Part shown: piece after piece, positions 31,441 to 40,322 of the stretch | Position numbering within the stretch: the first letter of the stretch is position 1 | Layout of the letters: each line of letters opens with the position of its first letter | Assembly (NCBI GenBank): GCA_020639295.1 | Contig: JACKGY010000005.1 | Coordinates: 310,001-374,000, forward strand | Direction: 5' to 3' | Source: Planctomycetota bacterium | GTDB lineage: Bacteria; Planctomycetota; GCA-002687715; DRQF01 | DNA: 64,000 bases | Program-made: the position numbers and the translations under genes | Notes under the pieces: generated by a model | What the model was told of the DNA's origin: nothing | Databases searched by the model: none | The model's input: the letters and a program-made list of their open reading frames with translations, nothing else

Positions 31441-33018
31441 TCAATCCAGCTTGAAGTCGTCGGGCTCGTTGCGACGGTAGACGTCGCGGTGCTTCTTGTA
31501 CCAGGCCAGCCACTTGCCGCGGGTCGCCGCCACGTCGCGGACCTCGAGGTCGTCGGGCAGGACGCGGTCGATCCAGGCGAGGGTCATGCTGTTCAGGGAC
31601 TCGTGGATCGACCGGAAGACGCCCAGGTCGGGCTCCTCCTGGAGGGCCATGATGAGCACCGGAACGGCCGCCTTGGGGTCGTAGTTCTGCAGCTGGTAGC
31701 AGGCCATGTTGCGGACCAGGGGGTCCTTGCCGTAGGGCCGGCGCGCCAGCATCCGGGTCACGTTGAACAGACGGACCGGGTCCCAGAAGCGCTCGTTCAT
31801 CTGCTCCAGGGCCTTGGCGGCGATCATCGGGTCGTCGTCGAGGATGGCCTTGCTGAAGGTCTGACGGAGCAGGTTGAACACCGGCTCCGCGGGGTCGCGG
31901 ACCTGGGGATGCCGGGCCAGCATGAAGATCGCCTCGCGCCGCTTGTCGAGGTGGGGCGAGTTGAGGGCGTTGTTGCACAGGTCCTGGAGATTGAGGGCCT
32001 GCTGCTTGGGATTCTCGACCGCTGGCCGCGAGCGCAGCTGCTCGACCAGGTCACGGATCGACTGCTCCTCCTTGGAGTCGATCGTGCCCTTCGCCTCGGC
32101 GAGGTAGCCCTCGTAGGACTTGATGGCCTCGGCGTTGCGGCCGAGCTTGACCAGGCAGTCGCCCTTCAGGACCAGGTAGCGGAACTCACCGGCATCGAGG
32201 GCCAGGATGCGGTCGTAGTCGCGGATGGACTCCGACCAGCGTTCGAGCTGCTTCGAGCACCAGGCCCGCATGGCGTAGAGCCGGACGTCGTCCCGGAGAC
32301 CGTCCTTCTCGAGGGCGGTCAGTTCGCGAATGGCCGCGTCGTAGTCCTTGTTGCTGCGGTAGGACTCCGCGAGGAGCAGGCGCGCCTGGTCGAGGACCTG
32401 CCGGTCCTCCCGCGCGGCGGGATTGTCGAGGATCTCGCGCAGCTGCATCGCGGCCCCGCTGGTCTCGCCGAGCTGGAACAGGCACTGGGCCCGGCCGAAG
32501 GCCGACTTCAGGTAGTTGCGATTGAGCTGGAGCACCCGGTCGAACTTGGTGACCGCCTCGTTCCAGTTGCCCTTGTTGGAGTGGTAGACGCCGAGGCCGT
32601 CCCAGGCCCAGTAGAAGAAGCGATCCTGCTTCAGGGCCTCGGTGAAGGCGGCATAGGCATCCTCGAGGTGTCCGGTGAGTCCGAGGATGCGACCGTGGAG
32701 GTAGTGGTCGACCGGCCGGCCCCGGCTCTTGGCCCGGCTGGCGAACAGGGTCGAGGCCTTCTCGAGTTCGGAGGGACTGCCGGCCAGGGCCTGGTCCTGG
32801 GTCGCGATGCCCTCGGCGATCTCGCGGCGGGCCTCGTCCCAGCCGGCGCGCGAACGCTGGAAGTCGGCGTCTTCCTGCAGATTGCGGCGCCCGCCCACGG
32901 CGGCGACGTAGCGCTCGAACTCCTTGATCAGGGGGTCGTCGCCCGGCTGGGCCAGGAGCAGGCCCCCGAGGGACAGGAGGACCAGGAGGCCGAGGGTGCA
33001 CTTGCGAACCACGGACAT
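31441..33018 (-). CDS. Exported tetratricopeptide/HEAT-like repeat protein
   Basis: A 525-residue secreted protein. I chose the ATG at 33018, which gives a signal peptide (VRKCTLGLLVLLSLGGLLLA, then QPGDDP) and has AAAAGGA upstream; a start at 33072 would bury the signal. TPR units are visible, e.g. GRILGLTGHLEDAYAAFTEA, GVYHSNKGNWNEAVTKFDR, GDCLVKLGRNAEAIKSYEG. A HEAT-like C-terminal part (about 350-500) mentions no catalytic motif. It is the first gene of the galE operon. A scaffold role is likely; the partner is unknown. Confidence 0.72.
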   Translation of the reverse strand: MSVVRKCTLGLLVLLSLGGLLLAQPGDDPLIKEFERYVAAVGGRRNLQEDADFQRSRAGWDEARREIAEGIATQDQALAGSPSELEKASTLFASRAKSRGRPVDHYLHGRILGLTGHLEDAYAAFTEALKQDRFFYWAWDGLGVYHSNKGNWNEAVTKFDRVLQLNRNYLKSAFGRAQCLFQLGETSGAAMQLREILDNPAAREDRQVLDQARLLLAESYRSNKDYDAAIRELTALEKDGLRDDVRLYAMRAWCSKQLERWSESIRDYDRILALDAGEFRYLVLKGDCLVKLGRNAEAIKSYEGYLAEAKGTIDSKEEQSIRDLVEQLRSRPAVENPKQQALNLQDLCNNALNSPHLDKRREAIFMLARHPQVRDPAEPVFNLLRQTFSKAILDDDPMIAAKALEQMNERFWDPVRLFNVTRMLARRPYGKDPLVRNMACYQLQNYDPKAAVPVLIMALQEEPDLGVFRSIHESLNSMTLAWIDRVLPDDLEVRDVAATRGKWLAWYKKHRDVYRRNEPDDFKLD

Positions 33019-33227
33019 GGGTCTAAGTCCTTTTGCGGGAGAATCTAGGGACTCGGGGCGGGATCGTAGCAAAGGCGGGTGACGGCCCGAAGGGGCCGCC
33101 GGCGCCGACGCCGGAGCCTTCCCGAGCGTCGACTCAAGGTGACTAAGTACCGTGCCGATAAGGGGATGAGGGCGCCGTCCGGCTCGATTTGAGAGCCGTC
33201 GCGGGCGCCGGATCGAGGAGGTTCACG

Positions 33228-33590
33228 ATGAAGGACAAGATCCCCGATGACCGCCGGGTCGCGGAACGCCTGGATTCCGGTCACCTGGTCATCCACACCG
33301 ACGTCGGCGAGACCGACCTCAACCGCACCCTCGGGCTCGGGGTCACTCTCGACATCAACGAGTTCGGGATCAAGGTCCAGGCCACCTCGCCCATGCCCCT
33401 GGGCGAGAGGTTCCGGTTCAGCCTGGCCCTGGACGAGAGCATCATCGAGGCCACCGGCAAGGTGGTCCACGTCGACCGGGCCCTGAACGGGACCTTCGAG
33501 ATCGGCATCGAGTTCATCGAGATCTTCGGCCGCTACATCGAGGCCATCCGCAAGTTCGTCGCCCGCCGCAAGAGCGAACGCGGCTACTGA
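33228..33590 (+). CDS. PilZ-domain protein
   Basis: A 120-residue single-domain protein with features of PilZ, a cyclic-di-GMP receptor fold: an N-terminal Arg motif (DDRRVAERLD) and DINEFGIKVQA in place of the classical [D/N]xSxxG loop. It then has the beta-barrel repeats FRFSLALDES, TGKVVHVDR and FEIGIEFIEI. Replacement of the loop Ser by Asn may weaken ligand binding. The ATG at 33228 has GAGG upstream. It stands alone between divergent and terminator sequences. Confidence 0.72.
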   Translation: MKDKIPDDRRVAERLDSGHLVIHTDVGETDLNRTLGLGVTLDINEFGIKVQATSPMPLGERFRFSLALDESIIEATGKVVHVDRALNGTFEIGIEFIEIFGRYIEAIRKFVARRKSERGY

Positions 33591-33631
33591 GCCCCCCGTC
33601 CTCGTGACGGCCAACCGCTTCCGATCGCGGG

Positions 33632-33652
33632 GCCCGGCGTTTTTCGCCGGGC
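33632..33652 (+). terminator. Hairpin after the PilZ gene
   Basis: An 8-bp perfect stem (33632-33639 with 33645-33652) with an all-T loop lies 42 bp after the PilZ stop and 52 bp before purC. The tail is not T-rich, so its strength is uncertain. Confidence 0.5.
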
Positions 33653-33703
33653 GCTCCGGTGCTACAACTCCGGACATCCCCTGAACGCGAGAAGGAGCCG
33701 ATC

Positions 33704-34612
33704 ATGGACGTCCCCGTCGTCGCCCGCACGGAGCTGGCAGGTCTCGAGCTGAAGGCTCGCGGCAAGGTCCGCGACATCTACGATCTCGGCGACGAGCTGC
33801 TGATCGTGGCCACCGACCGGATCTCCGCCTTCGATCACGTGCTCGGCACCCCGATCCCCTACAAGGGCATGGTCCTGACCCAGATCTCCCTGTTCTGGTT
33901 CGACCTGCTCCGCGACCTGACCCCGAACCACCTGATCACCGGTGACGTGGACGAGATGCCCGAGGCCGTCCGTCGCCACGCCGACGTCCTGCGCGGCCGT
34001 TCGATGCTCTGCCGCAAGGCCAAGCCCTTCGACGCCGAGTGCATCGTCCGCGGCTACCTGGTCGGCTCGGGCTGGAAGGACTACCAGAAGACCGGTGCGG
34101 TCTGCGGGGTCTCCCTGCCGGCGGGGCTCAGGAAGGGCGCGCGGATCGATCCGCCGATCTTCACTCCCTCCACCAAGGCCGACGTCGGCCTCCACGACGA
34201 GAACATCGACGAGGCGACCTTCGCCCGGATCGTCGGAGAGCGCTGGGCCAAGCCGCTGCGCGAGAAGACCCTCGGGGCCTTCAAGCTGGTGAGCGACCAC
34301 GCCGCCTCCCGGGGCATCACGATCTGCGACACCAAGCTCGAATGGGGCCTGGCGAACGACGAGATGATCCTGATCGACGAGGCCTTCACGCCCGATTCCT
34401 CGCGCTTCTGGAAGACCGCGGAGATGAAGGCCACGCCCGAGGGCCAGGACCCGCCCAGCTTCGACAAGCAGGTGGTCCGCGACTGGCTGGAGACGTCCGG
34501 CTGGGACAAGGCCTCGACCCCGCCGGCGGTGCCGGCCGAGGTGCTCGAGCTGGCCGCCTCGCGCTATCTCGAGATCTACGAGCTGCTCACCGGCCGGAAG
34601 CTCTCGATCTGA
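33704..34612 (+). CDS. purC: Phosphoribosylaminoimidazole-succinocarboxamide synthase (SAICAR synthetase)
   Basis: A 302-residue enzyme of purine synthesis, ligating aspartate to CAIR with ATP. Motifs: RGKVRDIYDLG, TDRISAFDHVL, ECIVRGYLVGSGWKDY, and LEWGLANDEMILIDEAFTPDSSRFW near the substrate site. The length fits the longer (yeast-like) PurC form. The ATG at 33704 has AAGGAG upstream. purE follows after 47 bp, so the next two steps of the pathway are linked; no purK is seen. Confidence 0.97.
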   Translation: MDVPVVARTELAGLELKARGKVRDIYDLGDELLIVATDRISAFDHVLGTPIPYKGMVLTQISLFWFDLLRDLTPNHLITGDVDEMPEAVRRHADVLRGRSMLCRKAKPFDAECIVRGYLVGSGWKDYQKTGAVCGVSLPAGLRKGARIDPPIFTPSTKADVGLHDENIDEATFARIVGERWAKPLREKTLGAFKLVSDHAASRGITICDTKLEWGLANDEMILIDEAFTPDSSRFWKTAEMKATPEGQDPPSFDKQVVRDWLETSGWDKASTPPAVPAEVLELAASRYLEIYELLTGRKLSI

Positions 34613-34659
34613 ATCCAACCGGCGCTCGCGCGCCCCGACCCGAACGAAGGAGACGAAGA

Positions 34660-35166
34660 ATGAGCGATCCCCGCGTCCTGATCATGATGGGCAGCGAGTC
34701 CGATTTCGACACCATGAAGCCCTGCGTCGACGTGCTCGAGGAGTACGGCGTCGCCAACGAGGTCGTCGTCGCCTCGGCCCACCGCACGCCGCACGTCGTC
34801 GAGCGCCTGGCGCGCGAGGCCGAGGCCCGTGGCATCAAGGTGATCATCTGCGCGGCCGGCATGTCGGCCCACCTGGCCGGCGTCGTCGCCGCCTACACCA
34901 TCCTGCCGGTGATCGGCGTGCCCATGGAGGCGGCGGCGCTGAAGGGCGTCGACGCGCTCTACTCCATCGTCCAGATGCCCGGCGGCATCCCGGTCGCCTG
35001 CATGGGCATCGGCAAGCACGGCGCCAAGAACGCCGGCTACCTGGCCGCCCAGATCATCGCGCTGATGGACCCGGAGCTGCGCGACAAGCTGTTCCGCTAC
35101 CGCGACGAGCTCAGCGACACGGTCGCGGCGATGAATCGTCGCGTCCAGGACAAGCTGGGGCGCTGA
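34660..35166 (+). CDS. purE: N5-carboxyaminoimidazole ribonucleotide mutase (class I PurE)
   Basis: A 168-residue enzyme producing CAIR, the substrate of the PurC encoded upstream. Motifs: MMGSESDFDTM, SAHRTPHVV (catalytic His), CAAGMSAHLAGVVAA, and the flexible SIVQMPGGIPVA loop. The ATG has AAGGAG upstream. Length and motifs fit class I PurE, which needs PurK elsewhere in the genome. The mtnA start lies 4 bp after its stop. Confidence 0.96.
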   Translation: MSDPRVLIMMGSESDFDTMKPCVDVLEEYGVANEVVVASAHRTPHVVERLAREAEARGIKVIICAAGMSAHLAGVVAAYTILPVIGVPMEAAALKGVDALYSIVQMPGGIPVACMGIGKHGAKNAGYLAAQIIALMDPELRDKLFRYRDELSDTVAAMNRRVQDKLGR

Positions 35167-35170
35167 GATC

Positions 35171-36220
35171 ATGAGGCATCCCACCATCCTGTGGCGAGGC
35201 GATCAGTCGGGTCACTGCGAGCTGATCGACCAGACCCTGCTCCCGGGCGAGCTGCGCTACCTCGAGCTGCACGACCAGGAGGCCATGTGGGATGCCATCA
35301 AGCGCCTGGCGGTGCGCGGCGCGCCGGCCATCGGCGTCGCCGCCGCCTTCGGCGTCCTGCTCGGCATGAAGGGCCAGGCGGAGGTCGACGGCCCGGGCTT
35401 CGGCGCCCGTCTCGAACAGGTCTGCGCCTATCTCGCCAGCTCCCGGCCCACCGCGGTCAACCTGTTCTGGGCGCTGGAGCGGATGAAGGCACGGGATCGT
35501 CGCGAGGCGGACCGTCCGGTCGCCGAACGGCACCGGGCCCTCTTCGACGAGGCCCAGGCGATCCTGCGCGAGGACAAGGAGACCTGCGACCAGCTCGGCC
35601 GCCACGGGGCCGAGCTGGTGCGGGATGGCGACGTCCTCCTCACCCATTGCAACGCCGGCGCCCTGGCCACCGCCGGTAGCGGCACCGCGCTCAGCGTCAT
35701 GTTCGCCGCCAAGGAGCGTGGCCTCCGCTTCGAGGTCTTCGTCGACGAGACCCGCCCGCTGCTCCAGGGGGCCCGCCTGACCGCCTGGGAGCTGATGCAG
35801 GCCGAGATCCCGGCGACGCTGATCTGTGACAACATGGCCCCCTGGGCCATGAAGCAGCGCGGGATCAGCCGGATCTTCGTCGGCGCCGACCGCATCGCCG
35901 CGAACGGCGACGCCGCCAACAAGATCGGCACCTACGGCGTGGCGGTCGCGGCGAAGGCCCATGACGTCCCCTTCTACGTGGTCGCCCCCTCCTCCACCTT
36001 CGACCTGAGCCTCGCCACCGGCGCCGAGATCCCGATCGAGGAGCGCGAGCCCGAGGAGGTGACCGAGGGCTTCGGCCGCCGGACCGCGCCCGCGGGCTGT
36101 GCCGTCTGGTCGCCGGCCTTCGACGTGACCCCGGCCGAGCTGATCACCGGCATCGTCACCGAGAAGGGACTGATCCAGCCGGTCGGCCAGGCCCAGGTCG
36201 CGCGCATCCTCGGCTCCTGA
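35171..36220 (+). CDS. mtnA: S-methyl-5-thioribose-1-phosphate isomerase
   Basis: A 349-residue member of the eIF2B-like isomerase family, converting methylthioribose-1-phosphate to the ribulose form in methionine salvage. Motifs: RGAPAIGVAAAFG, THCNAGALATAG (catalytic Cys), VDETRPLLQGARLTAWEL, and VGADRIAANGDAANKIGTY with the catalytic Asp. The C-terminal PVGQAQVARIL is normal. Family members also act on ribose-1,5-bisphosphate, but the length and motif spacing favour MtnA. It is probably cotranscribed with purCE. Confidence 0.92.
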   Translation: MRHPTILWRGDQSGHCELIDQTLLPGELRYLELHDQEAMWDAIKRLAVRGAPAIGVAAAFGVLLGMKGQAEVDGPGFGARLEQVCAYLASSRPTAVNLFWALERMKARDRREADRPVAERHRALFDEAQAILREDKETCDQLGRHGAELVRDGDVLLTHCNAGALATAGSGTALSVMFAAKERGLRFEVFVDETRPLLQGARLTAWELMQAEIPATLICDNMAPWAMKQRGISRIFVGADRIAANGDAANKIGTYGVAVAAKAHDVPFYVVAPSSTFDLSLATGAEIPIEEREPEEVTEGFGRRTAPAGCAVWSPAFDVTPAELITGIVTEKGLIQPVGQAQVARILGS

Positions 36221-36423
36221 AACGGCTTCGAGCCGCGATCGGCGGCCCCGCCCCTGGCCTCGGCCGCGCCCAAGTCCAAGGCGGCCGGGGAGATACCCGC
36301 ACGGATAATCTTCCCCCGCGCCATTCTTTAAAGACATATTTCCAAGCCAACGATAAGGATAGAGTTACACGGATGGGCGCGGGCAGCCCCCGAGTCGAGC
36401 TGAGGCCCTGAGAGAGAGAGATC

Positions 36424-36627
36424 ATGGCGCAGGCTTTCGACCAGGAAGAGAGCGGGAGCGGGACCGGTCGGCGCGTGTCGCACTACGCGACCCCGGTCGA
36501 GGAGGAGGAGTTCGAGTTCATCCAGGCGATCGAGCGGTTCAAGGCCGAGCACAACCAGCCCTTTCCCAGCTGGACCGAGGTCCTGGGAATCCTGAAGAGC
36601 CTGGGCTACGAGAAGATCTCCTCCTGA
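36424..36627 (+). CDS. Conserved small protein of unknown function, 67 residues
   Basis: A small soluble acidic protein. After a variable N-terminus the core reads EEEFEFIQAIERFKAEH then PFPSWTEVLGILKSLGYEK. I recall this pattern (a helix, then RPFP[TS]W[ST]EVL and LGY[RE]K) as widespread in Planctomycetota. It looks like a short winged-helix-like or homeodomain-like fold. The ATG is preceded by a purine-rich GAGAGAGAG. It has its own strong terminator, so it is an independent transcription unit. Confidence 0.7.
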   Translation: MAQAFDQEESGSGTGRRVSHYATPVEEEEFEFIQAIERFKAEHNQPFPSWTEVLGILKSLGYEKISS

Positions 36628-36658
36628 TTCACCACATTCTGCCGTAGGTACCCTGAAG

Positions 36659-36690
36659 AAGGCCGCCGGTCCCTCCCGACCGGCGGCCTT
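36659..36690 (+). terminator. Rho-independent terminator after the 67-residue gene
   Basis: A 12-bp perfect stem (36659-36670 with 36679-36690) with an 8-nt loop, followed by CCTTTCGT, lies 31 bp after the stop. Confidence 0.8.
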
Positions 36691-36799
36691 CCTTTCGTCC
36701 GGCGACGCGAGCCCGGGAGCGGCGCACGGGCTGGGCCGATCGAGTCCCAGCCACTATCATGGCTTCCGTTCGCGGGCCGCAGAGAAAGCACGGACCTCC

Positions 36800-38092
36800 A
36801 TGACCAGAATCGCCACCACCCTGCTCATCGCCCTGCTCATCGCCCTGTTCCTCGGCTCGCACGCGTTGGCCGCCCAGCAGACGACCAAGCTCGAGCTCTT
36901 CCCCCGACCCGGCCAGAGCGCCCTGGTGACCACCGAGGCCACGATCGAGGGCAATATCGTCCGCGAGGTGAAGGGCAAGGCGAAGAAGGAGAAGCTGAAG
37001 ATCGTCCGGCGTTTCGAGGCCCTGGATCTGATCGACAACTGCCAGCGGGACGAGCGCAACGCCCTCCTCCTGGAGGGACGCCGCCGCTACCTGCGGTACG
37101 AGATCGACGAGAACAAGGAACGCCTCGACACCCCGCTGGGCGGCACGCTCCTCGCCCTCCGCCACACCCCGGACCGCAAGATCGACATCAAGCCCCAAGG
37201 CGGCCGGGCGATGGGCCAGGAGGACTACGACGCCGAGTTCCAGCGCCTCGTCGGGCTCGGCCTGACCCCGGCGATCGACCTGGAGGTCGGCGACGAACCC
37301 AGGCGCTGGGACGCGCGGGTGCTGGCGCCCTTCCTCCTCGGCGAGACGAGCAAGCTGGACGAGGCCACGATGGATCTGGCCATCCTGGAACGCGACGACG
37401 AGAAGGGTCGGCTCACCATCGGCGGTCCGCTCCGGGCCTCGGCCAGCGAGCGCGCCAACGGCCGCGACATGGGCTGGAAGTACGAGGTCGAGACCCGCAT
37501 GGTGATCGACCTCCAGGCCAAGCGGATCATCGCCGCCAGCAGCAAGGGCCGGGTCACGAGTTCCGGCTACGAGCGCGACGACAAGCTCGACTTCGAGGGC
37601 GAGATCGACTGCAAGATCGAGGTCGATGCCAAGCCCAACGTCGACAAGGAGCTGAAGCGCGAGGTCAAGATCCGCAGCCGCCACTTCCAGGCCGGGAACA
37701 CGGGCATCTACTTCGAGGTGCCCGCGTCCTACTTCGCCAACGGCCTCGACGAGAGCGCCGGCTACGTGTTCTTCTCGGTCGAGAACGGCGACGCCAGCCG
37801 GCGTCAGCTGGCCTTCAAGTTCGAGCGCATGGCCGACCCGAAGAAGGCGATCGACGAGCAGTTCCTGCCCCACAAGGGCCACGGGGCCAAAGTGGAGAAC
37901 GTGAGCTTCAAGGGTGGCCGCGGCAGTTCCGTCTCGCAGCCGACCCAGGACCACAAGTCGATCCAGGTCATGGAGCAGTACGCGGTCAAGGGCGGGCGGG
38001 TCCAGATCCTCTTCTTCTATCCGGCCTCGCTCGGCGAGGACGGCATGAAGGAGCTCAAGGCGATCCGCAAGACGATCCGCTTCGAACCCTGA
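36800..38092 (+). CDS. Secreted protein of unknown family, first paralogue
   Basis: A 430-residue protein with a signal peptide (about residues 1-25, ending HALAA before QQTTKLEL). The mature part is rich in beta-strand-like and charged segments: FPRPGQSALVTTEATIEG, a Lys-rich KGKAKKEKLKIVRRFEALDL, RRRYLRYEIDENKERLDTP and, near the end, ELKAIRKTIRF. The next gene shares this order of segments, so they are tandem paralogues. I do not recognise the family and see no catalytic motif. The start follows GGACCTCC. It is probably periplasmic or surface located. Confidence 0.65.
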   Translation: MTRIATTLLIALLIALFLGSHALAAQQTTKLELFPRPGQSALVTTEATIEGNIVREVKGKAKKEKLKIVRRFEALDLIDNCQRDERNALLLEGRRRYLRYEIDENKERLDTPLGGTLLALRHTPDRKIDIKPQGGRAMGQEDYDAEFQRLVGLGLTPAIDLEVGDEPRRWDARVLAPFLLGETSKLDEATMDLAILERDDEKGRLTIGGPLRASASERANGRDMGWKYEVETRMVIDLQAKRIIAASSKGRVTSSGYERDDKLDFEGEIDCKIEVDAKPNVDKELKREVKIRSRHFQAGNTGIYFEVPASYFANGLDESAGYVFFSVENGDASRRQLAFKFERMADPKKAIDEQFLPHKGHGAKVENVSFKGGRGSSVSQPTQDHKSIQVMEQYAVKGGRVQILFFYPASLGEDGMKELKAIRKTIRFEP

Positions 38093-38134
38093 ACCGGCCC
38101 GCGGCCGGAGCCCAACGATCCCGAGAGGAAGGTC

Positions 38135-39406
38135 ATGAAACGAAGCCTGCTGAGCGTCCCGACCCTGGTGCTGTTCTCGAGCCTGTTCGTCCTCGCGCGG
38201 GCACAGCAGGAGATCGACATCACCGCCTTCCCCCGGGCCGGCGCTTCGACCAGGGTGCTGATCGAGACCCGGGCGGGCGGCGAGCTGGTCCGCCCCGCCG
38301 CCGCCGACAAGAAGGAGAAGCTGCTGATCGAGAGCCGGATCGAGTTCGTCGACCTGGTGGACTCGAGCAACGGCAAGGACACGGCGAAGGGCAAGCGCCG
38401 CTACCTCGACTGGAAGCGGACCTGGAACGGCGATGCGGTCGACCCGGAGCAGGCGGGCGCCGGTCTCGTCTACGAGCGTACGCCGGAGTCGATCAGCGCG
38501 TCCGGCTTCCCGGGCGAGGACATCTCGGAGGACTGCTGCGACGCCGAGGCCTCCTCGAGCCAGCTCCAGGGCTTCGGCCTCGAGCAGCTGACCTGGGCCT
38601 CGACCGAGGAGGAGGTCGAGCTGCGGCTTCCCGGTCTCGCCACGCTCATGCTCGGCCACGGTGGTCCCGTCGGCAGCTGCAAGGCGACCTTCCGTCTGGC
38701 CGCGGCCGACGAGAAGTGCATCCGCCTCACCGGCAAGGCCAGCGTCGTGCACGAGGATGGCCACCTGCTCGACCGGGGGACCTGGACCTGGACCCTCGAC
38801 TGCGAGTACGAGATCGACCGCGCCGCCGGTCAGCTCCGGTCGGTGGTCTGGAAGGGCGCGGGGAAGTACGAGGGGCGCCGCGGCGGGGAGCCGATCGAGG
38901 GCGAGGTCGCACTCGAGGCGCGCGCGAGCGCGACGATCGCGGTCGACGTGGCCAAGGATCTGGCAAGACGGCCGAAGCCCCGCGACGTGATCCGCCGGGT
39001 CCACGACCTCGATCTCGCCCTGGTCCTGCCATCGTCCTGGGCTCCCGTGGCCGACGAGGATCTCGGCAAGGGCTTCGGCAACACGCGCTGCGCCAAGGAA
39101 CAGGAGGCCATGGCGGTCTTCTTCACCGCCGAGCCGGCGAAGGGTGGGACCAAGGACAAGAAGGCGGTCCTCAAGGCCGTGAAGGAACTGATGGCCCAGG
39201 ACGGGATCGTCCTGAAGACCAGCCGCTCCGGCCTGGGCGAGGGTCTCGGCTGCGAGATCGAGGAAGAGGGTGCCTGGGCCTCGATCGAGATCTACATCCT
39301 CGACGACGTCATCCTGCGCTTGCAGGCGGTCGGCACGGCCACCAACAAGGCCGGCTGCCGGAAGAGCCTGGCGGCGATCCGCAAGTCGCTGAAATCCCTG
39401 CGCTGA
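38135..39406 (+). CDS. Secreted protein of unknown family, second paralogue
   Basis: A 423-residue secreted protein with a signal peptide (MKRSLLSVPTLVLFSSLFV, cut near ARA before QQEID). It matches the upstream gene in layout: FPRAGASTRVLIETRAGGEL, DKKEKLLIESRIEFVDLVD, KRRYLDWKRTWN, and CRKSLAAIRKSLKSLR at the end. It has several cysteines (SEDCCDAE, SCKATF, EKCIRL, LDCEYE, TRCAKE, GCEIEE) absent from the first copy, suggesting disulfides. GAGAGGAAGG precedes the ATG, 42 bp after the first gene. No function is assigned. Confidence 0.65.
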   Translation: MKRSLLSVPTLVLFSSLFVLARAQQEIDITAFPRAGASTRVLIETRAGGELVRPAAADKKEKLLIESRIEFVDLVDSSNGKDTAKGKRRYLDWKRTWNGDAVDPEQAGAGLVYERTPESISASGFPGEDISEDCCDAEASSSQLQGFGLEQLTWASTEEEVELRLPGLATLMLGHGGPVGSCKATFRLAAADEKCIRLTGKASVVHEDGHLLDRGTWTWTLDCEYEIDRAAGQLRSVVWKGAGKYEGRRGGEPIEGEVALEARASATIAVDVAKDLARRPKPRDVIRRVHDLDLALVLPSSWAPVADEDLGKGFGNTRCAKEQEAMAVFFTAEPAKGGTKDKKAVLKAVKELMAQDGIVLKTSRSGLGEGLGCEIEEEGAWASIEIYILDDVILRLQAVGTATNKAGCRKSLAAIRKSLKSLR

Positions 39407-39443
39407 ACCGGGCGACGGAAGTCACCCCGACCAGCGACTGATC

Positions 39444-40316
39444 GGAGCGCCGCCTGCTCGGAGCGCCGACCCGCTGGTCGGCCTAGGCGAACTCGCCCGT
39501 TGCGCTGGCCCTCGCCCCGACGATCTCGCCGCGCTCGGAATCTCCGGCCCATCGGTCGCGACGACGACGCGCCGGCCAAGGGCCGGCGAACCTGCCGGCT
39601 GGGCAGCCGGCGCTCCGGGGCAGCCGGCGCTCCTGGGCGCGGTCGTCGAAGCTCGGATGCGCAGCCGGTGCTTCGGAGCGCCGACCGCTGGTCGGCCTAG
39701 GCGAACTCGCCCGTTGCGCTGGCCCTCGCCCCGACGATCTCGCCGCGCTCGGAATCTCCGGCCCATCGGTCGCGACGACGACGCGCCGGCCAAGGGCCCG
39801 CGAACCTGCCGGCTGGGCAGCCGGCGCTCCGAGGCAGCCGGCGCTCCTGGGCGCGGTCGTCGAGGCTCGGATGCGCAGCCGGTGCTTCGGAGCGCCGACC
39901 GCTGGTCGGCCTAGGCGAACTCGCCCGGTGCGCTGGCCCTCGCCCCGACGATCTCGCCGCGCTCGGAATCTCCGGCCCATCGGTCGCGACGACGACGCGC
40001 CGGCCAAGGGCCGGCGAACCTGCCGGCTGGGCAGCCGGCGCTCCGAGGCAGCCGGCGCTCCGAGGCAGCCGGCGCTCCGAGGCAGCCGGCGCTCCTGGGC
40101 GCGGTCGTCGAGGCTCGGATGCGCAGCCGGTGCTTCGGAGCGCCGACCGCTGGTCGGCCTAGGCGAACTCGCCCGGTGCGCTGGCCCTCGCCCCGACGAT
40201 CTCGCCGCGCTCGGAATCTCCGGCCCATCGGTCGCGACGACGACGCGCCGGCCAAGGGCCGGCGAACCTGCCGGCTAGGCAGCCGGCGCTCCGAGGCAGC
40301 CGGCGCTCCGGGGCGA
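39444..40316. repeat. 214-bp tandem repeat array with nested 17-bp repeats
   Basis: Four nearly identical units. Taking GCCTAGGCGAACTCGCCCG as the marker, they begin at 39481, 39695, 39909 and 40157, so the period is 214, 214 and 248 bp. The longer third unit holds two extra copies of a 17-bp sub-repeat (GCAGCCGGCGCTCCGAG); the units carry 2, 2, 4 and 2 copies. Each unit has several strong inverted repeats: GCCGACC-GCT-GGTCGGC, CGCCGGCC-AAG-GGCCGGCG and GCCGGCT-GGGC-AGCCGGC. 214 is not a multiple of three, so the open frames here shift from unit to unit and are not credible genes. It fills the gap between two convergent genes. Confidence 0.93.
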
Positions 40317-40322
40317 GCCGGG

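Noticed and set aside
39422..40278. Several overlapping frames starting MAGASSSRP inside the repeat array
   Set aside because: They recur because the DNA repeats. The 214-bp period shifts frame each unit, and no ribosome binding site or family resemblance is present.
39444..40316. CRISPR array
   Set aside because: The repeats are contiguous, long (214 bp) and lack unique spacers of regular length; no cas genes are in the window.
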